Source: Saccoglossus kowalevskii
Taxonomy: Eukaryota; Hemichordata; Enteropneusta; Harrimaniidae
Direction: 5' to 3'
Assembly (NCBI RefSeq): GCF_000003605.2
Contig: NW_003133845.1
Coordinates: 175,456 to 198,480, forward strand
DNA: 23,025 nt
Below the pieces are notes generated by a model. The model was not told where the DNA came from and did no database searches. It was given only the letters and a program-made list of their open reading frames with translations. Every line of letters begins with the position of its first letter. Positions within the stretch are counted from its first letter, which is position 1. Below, piece after piece: positions 19,531-23,025 of the stretch. The translations under genes and the position numbers were made by a program.

Positions 19531-20040
19531 GACAACGTTTTACAAGAAATTTGTTTTGTCCTTTTTATTTTAAATTTCACTCAATTAATTATAATACTGC
19601 TAAAAAGGTGAACACTTCTGATAGTTCATATTGATTGGGTGTGCTGTTTCTCCCTGATCTTTCATGCTCCAAATTAGTAATAATCAAAAAATTTGTCATC
19701 ACTTCCGAATTACCACTATAGTTAGTTACACCACTTTTAGCTTCTTGCCTATTGTTCTAAGCATTTCTTTATTTCTGGTAGAGAAAAGTTTTTTGTCACA
19801 ATTTACAAAGATTACTCTTTCTTTGTCGGAACTTGCTTGTAAAGTACTTTTTCTAAACAGTGTTAACTGGTTTCTTTTAAGAAATGCTAATACCAAGATC
19901 AAACTGTTCTTGCATGTTTTAAGTGCAGAGTACAACTTTTTTGAGAAGAAACACTGGTTTCAAACAACTATTTCAAGATCAATGAGCTGTGTGGACACGT
20001 ATACATGTATACTTTAGCGAGCGAGTGAGCTAAGCCAGGA

Positions 20041-20231
20041 CTGCTTCCAGCCAGTACAATTGTAGTCATTGCTTACACTATTGTTTAACAGATATTAGTT
20101 CAAATTAGATAAAGCTGGTTTGACTTGCAGCCAGTCAGTCAGAGTTTTCTGTGTAATATCGGTAAAATATTGTTTACGGTGCTATAGGAAGGAGTAGTGT
20201 AAGTAAATGAGAGTGGACTGACTGGAAGCAG
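20041..20231. repeat. Foldback repeat, arms of about 40 bp
   Basis: CTGCTTCCAGCCAGTAC at 20041 is mirrored by GGACTGACTGGAAGCAG ending at 20231. A second block, TCATTGCTTACACTA, is mirrored by TAGTGTAAGTAAATGA. It is a non-coding MITE-like structure of about 190 bp. Target duplications are not clear. Confidence 0.6.
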
Positions 20232-21296
20232 CCAGTTTTTGCCATCACTACCACTATTGTTCAGTTAAATAATCGCAATAGTGAAAAATGGAAAAAAAAA
20301 AAACTGGGTAGGCACATGTATTACAGTACTATTTCACAGAAATGCCTACACACGGAGTGATCTTGAAGTAAATAGACTTAAACGATGATGCCTCAAAGTA
20401 AATGGAACTCTTATTTAAAAGTAAAAGATCCCAATAACAGTAGGTCCAGTAGCAAGCGTCGGAGTTTTGTAACCTCTGACAATAGTCAGAACCAGTCTGT
20501 GATACCTGGCACCGTCTGGAGATGCTTCCCTGAGGTAATGACCCACAACTCTTGCTGTTGGGGGGCAGGGTGATGATGTCAGCATTTGTGTTTCAAACGC
20601 ATCTAGTAAGTGTGGCACAACTAGCTAATGGCTGAAGTTTCCGCCCGGCAGGTGGGCATTTGAGTACCCCCTGAACATCAGTCTTATGATTCCAGTTATG
20701 CCATAAGGTGAGCACTGGGCACAGTGTATGCTACATGAAACAGTTTTAACCCATGCCAATAAATGGGGGAAGCCAGTTTGTCAGGTTGTTGGCTCTTAGT
20801 CTTAAAAGGTGGTTAGTCCTTGAGGTGAGTTGCCCTGAAAGCTTGCTCAATTATCAGTGAAGGATAGAGTGTGTAACTCGTAGCATCTCCTGTCTGAAGC
20901 CAAAGCATTTAGAAACAGGGTCTTCCTTAACTAAGTGACCTAGCATGGCTGGTAAGAAGTTTGCTGCAGAAATTCCAGCACTATTGAAAATGACCAATGG
21001 AATGTTGGCCACCTTAATATTACACGCAACGTAATATTACCGTAATTGGTATAGTACAGGTGTGATGGTTCAAATACCAAAATGGCAACAGTAACAGAAA
21101 GACTTCCCTGGCGGCGATGATAAAATACGAACACGGAGCCAACAGATGAGGTTTCAACTGGTACTGGTATTATTATACTCTGCAAACATCAAGTACAATA
21201 ATGCGGTAAAACTCCACTACTCCAATAACTAGATACTTAAACTCCAATACAATTCAACGAGATCTCCGATCTGATCTCAGTGCTGAACAACTCCCC

Positions 21297-21304
21297 TATA
21301 TATA
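21297..21304 (-). promoter_or_regulatory. Candidate TATA box, minus strand
   Basis: On the minus strand the sequence reads GGGTATATATAGGGG. An initiator-like TCAGATC lies about 30 bases downstream (near 21272), and heat-shock elements lie upstream. A TATAAATAG, which also matches a MEF2 site, occurs at about 21316 in the other orientation. Confidence 0.35.
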
Positions 21305-21368
21305 CCCGCACTGTCTATAAATAGACCATTACATCAGCATACATAATGAGTCTTGAACTTACTACCAA

Positions 21369-21412
21369 TTTCTAGAATGTTCCATTACCTTCTATTGCCT
21401 CCTACAGTGTTC
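21369..21412. promoter_or_regulatory. Extended heat-shock-element match
   Basis: Positions 21369-21383 are a perfect three-unit element, nTTCnnGAAnnTTCn. Further TTC units fall at 21390 and 21410, in 10-base register with those at 21370 and 21380. Three copies of TTC(C/T)ATT(A/G)CCT underlie this spacing. Confidence 0.5.
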
Positions 21413-21470
21413 TATTACCTATTCAACCATTTTCTAAAATATATAGAATATTCCACCCAGACACAGTACG

Positions 21471-21485
21471 GTTCTAGAACATTCT
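21471..21485. promoter_or_regulatory. Second perfect heat-shock-element match
   Basis: GTTCTAGAACATTCT has TTC, GAA and TTC at exact five-base steps. A two-unit GAATATTC half-element lies at 21446-21453 between it and the first cluster. Confidence 0.5.
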
Positions 21486-22445
21486 CAGTGACACGGAAGT
21501 GGTAAATAAGTCGTATGCGACACTTGGTAGCACAACAGCCTGCATTTGAATTATCCTCTTAAAAAAGGCTTTAATTTAATAGTCAACATGGTGCAGATGT
21601 GATGTTTCCCACTGTGAAAGGGACTTTCATGTCAGTATTAGCTGCATGGTAAAAAAAGTCCACCATTCGGGACATAGAAGGATAAAGGATGAGTTTTAGT
21701 GTCATTAACACCAAAAATGATAGTACAATTGAAAGATGGCCTCCTTAGCAAGTTGACCTGAAATGGGGTGACAATGTCCAAGCTAGGCAGTGGTGATTGG
21801 AATAGAATACAGTTATGTTCTACTATTACTAGAGTGGGTCTGTGAATAGCTTATTCCATTGGTGTAGAGCAGAATTCTACTGCTGATCAGGCTGAGATGG
21901 GAAAGAACAGATGTACATCCAGGCATGTGCTTGCAATGAGACTAGCATAGGTTAGTACATGCAAAACACAGAATTGTGAACTGCTTTTGAAAATGTAAAC
22001 AACAATGGAAACTGAATGGACCAAGAAATAATGCACTGATCATAATGATTCCTTCAAACACTTGACAGTTGATGACATCACACCGGCTAATGCCTCATCA
22101 GTCGCATAGACTATTTCCTTAACATCAAAAGTTCTGAGATAAGCCTATAAATCTGTGGTGAAATCAGTACCCTGGAGACATCTATGCTAATATCCGGATA
22201 GTAATTCGTTCAACTTATGTATATTCAAACTGCTTGCTGAATAACGCTCTTACTGCGATGGGATCGGTAGTCAATGTGTGTTCCACTGTACCGACTACAA
22301 ATATTTCTGAAATACGACGATTGATTATGACTATTGTTCAGAATGAACGTGTGACAACACAGTATTGCACAGCAACCTCAGCACTGTACCTAGATAATCT
22401 GGCTACGCCAGTGTTGTTGGACAGCACCCTCAATGCTGTAGCTGG

Positions 22446-22531
22446 GTAATCTGTGGACACACCCAGAACACACACTTTCTCGTTGAGTAGCGCACTCAAC
22501 GTCAAGTCTGTGTAATCTACGGACACACCCA
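22446..22531. repeat. Direct repeat pair flanking a perfect hairpin
   Basis: GTAATCTGTGGACACACCCA at 22446-22465 recurs at 22512-22531 with two changes (66-base spacing). Between them CGTTGAGT at 22481-22488 and ACTCAACG at 22494-22501 form an 8-bp stem with a 5-base loop. Confidence 0.7.
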
Positions 22532-22539
22532 TGCTACAC

Positions 22540-22821
22540 GGTACGAGGTTTTACCCAGAATTCAACACGTTCTGTACCAACGCATATTGCTATGCGCAGA
22601 ACTGAAATTCTGGCATCGTTCTGCGCAAAAACCGTTTTTAGCGCTTGAGTTGTTTCCGGGTTAGCCTTCCATGTGCTTATCGTGCGATTTATTGTACCAA
22701 TATCACATTTTCTGAACGTATTCCTACACAATCATGCTAAGAGTATCCAAAAGAGTCAAGCAGGCAAGTTTAGCCGCAAAATTACGTGGGAAATTGGCTT
22801 CAACTGCTCACTCGATCGCCG
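22540..22821 (+). promoter_or_regulatory. CpG-rich probable promoter and 5' UTR of the F-box gene
   Basis: CpG, depleted through most of the window, becomes frequent here and continues to the right edge: roughly two dozen CpGs in 22541-22900. TGCGCAGAAC at 22593-22602 and its exact inverse GTTCTGCGCA at 22618-22627 include NRF1-like GCGCA half sites. No TATA box is seen. The transcription start cannot be placed. Confidence 0.5.
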
Positions 22822-22859
22822 ATGCTGTCCGTCGGCACACAAGGTCGTTCGCTTTCTGA
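22734..22859 (+). other. Overlapping upstream ORF, 41 codons
   Basis: This ATG-to-stop frame overlaps the F-box start codon in another frame and is rich in basic residues (begins MLRVSKRVKQ, ends RRHTRSFAF). If transcription starts upstream of 22734 it would be a translated-inhibitory uORF. It matches nothing recognised, so chance is the alternative. Confidence 0.3.
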
Positions 22860-23025
22860 TCTTTCTTCCGAGATTTTGACTCGAATATTCGGGTTTTGTT
22901 GCTTTTTTAATGACAGTGATGACTATAGTTCACAGGTTGAGAAAGTTAAAACGATGTGCTCACTTCGAATGGTTTGTAGGCGATTTTATGCTATCGCGTC
23001 GAATGATTTGTTCGTTATGGGAATG
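22822..23025 (+). CDS. F-box protein, N-terminal exon (3'-partial)
   Basis: This frame has an in-frame stop at 22771 and is then open to the window edge, with first ATG at 22822 (68 codons). Residues 11-28 (LSDLSSEILTRIFGFCCF) are the start of an F-box. Residues about 46-61 (CSLRMVCRRFYAIASN, then DLFV) are its second half with the usual VC+xF...xxD/NxLF pattern. Between them sits an acidic/polar loop of about 17 residues, longer than in most F-boxes. F-box proteins bind Skp1 and bring substrates to SCF ubiquitin ligases. The substrate-binding part lies right of the window, so the subfamily (FBXL, FBXW or FBXO) cannot be told. The ATG context is weak; a spliced upstream start is possible. Confidence 0.75.
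   Translation, partial: MLSVGTQGRSLSDLSSEILTRIFGFCCFFNDSDDYSSQVEKVKTMCSLRMVCRRFYAIASNDLFVMGM

Larger units (their letters stand above)
18161..19548 (+). other. DAZAP1: DAZAP1 3' UTR (extent inferred)
   Basis: No recognisable coding sequence follows the stop. Two perfect UGUANAUA Pumilio-type sites occur at 18975-18982 and 19040-19047. Candidate poly(A) hexamers are AATAAA at 19296-19301 and ATTAAA at 19525-19530. The second is followed about 20 nt later by a T/GT-rich stretch, so I place the main 3' end near 19548. The 91-codon open frame at 18672-18947 has no recognised homology and is probably chance. Confidence 0.6.
19549..22200. other. Intergenic region between DAZAP1 and the F-box gene
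   Basis: No gene is supported. A foldback repeat lies at 20041-20231 and a promoter-like heat-shock-element cluster at about 21297-21485. The stretch 20385-21190 has moderate GC and several open frames of 60-80 codons with no recognised homology; it may be old transposon sequence. Confidence 0.65.

Noticed and set aside
21015-21039. TAATATTAC in an inverted repeat, resembling the nonanucleotide of geminivirus replication origins
   Set aside because: The motif forms the stem rather than the loop, no Rep-like coding sequence is nearby, and AT-rich sequence makes it easy to get by chance.
21050-21550. Complete LTR on the minus strand
   Set aside because: TATA and promoter motifs are present, but I could not find TG...CA ends with matching target duplications, a primer-binding site or internal retroelement coding. 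Kept only as a promoter-like region.
22338-22731. Minus-strand open frames (64 and 65 codons) in the CpG-rich region
   Set aside because: No recognised motifs; they overlap repeats and hairpins and oppose the F-box gene promoter. Reduced stop frequency in higher-GC sequence explains them.

Overview
The window is nuclear DNA of an invertebrate-type animal. It is AT-rich and CpG-poor, with GT-AG introns of 0.3 to 4.1 kb, several short inverted-repeat (MITE-like) elements and a tRNA-derived SINE. I cannot name the species. A lophotrochozoan, hemichordate, cephalochordate or other methylated invertebrate genome would all fit.

Positions 1 to about 19550 hold one plus-strand gene, an orthologue of DAZAP1 (DAZ-associated protein 1, an RNA-binding protein with two RRMs). 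Its 5' end lies left of the window. Eleven coding exons were assembled by hand from splice signals and reading frame: 1-122, 3560-3712, 4804-4852, 6151-6233, 8321-8555, 9005-9214, 9493-9540, 13661-13849, 14731-14763, 15283-15381 and 17952-18160. They give an uninterrupted 475-codon partial protein: the end of RRM1, all of RRM2, a long Pro/Gly/Tyr/Gln-rich disordered tail, a 14-residue alanine run, and the DAZAP1-type C-terminus FHPYRR. A 3' UTR of about 1.4 kb follows, with two Pumilio-type sites and two candidate poly(A) signals. The last six introns are all phase 1 and split a codon after its first G, so each tail exon between them can be skipped without a frameshift. Intron 4 holds two further in-frame exon candidates (42 nt and 12 nt).

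Positions about 19550 to 22200 are intergenic. They contain a foldback repeat (20041-20231) and a compact cluster of perfect heat-shock-element matches beside a TATA box (about 21297-21485), which reads as a minus-strand promoter or an LTR-like promoter. From about 22540 the sequence becomes clearly CpG-rich. At 22822 a reading frame opens that runs off the right edge; its 68 residues form a convincing F-box. This is the first exon of a second plus-strand gene, probably a substrate adaptor of an SCF ubiquitin ligase, and the CpG-rich stretch is its likely promoter and 5' UTR. The two genes lie head to tail; nothing in the sequence links their functions.
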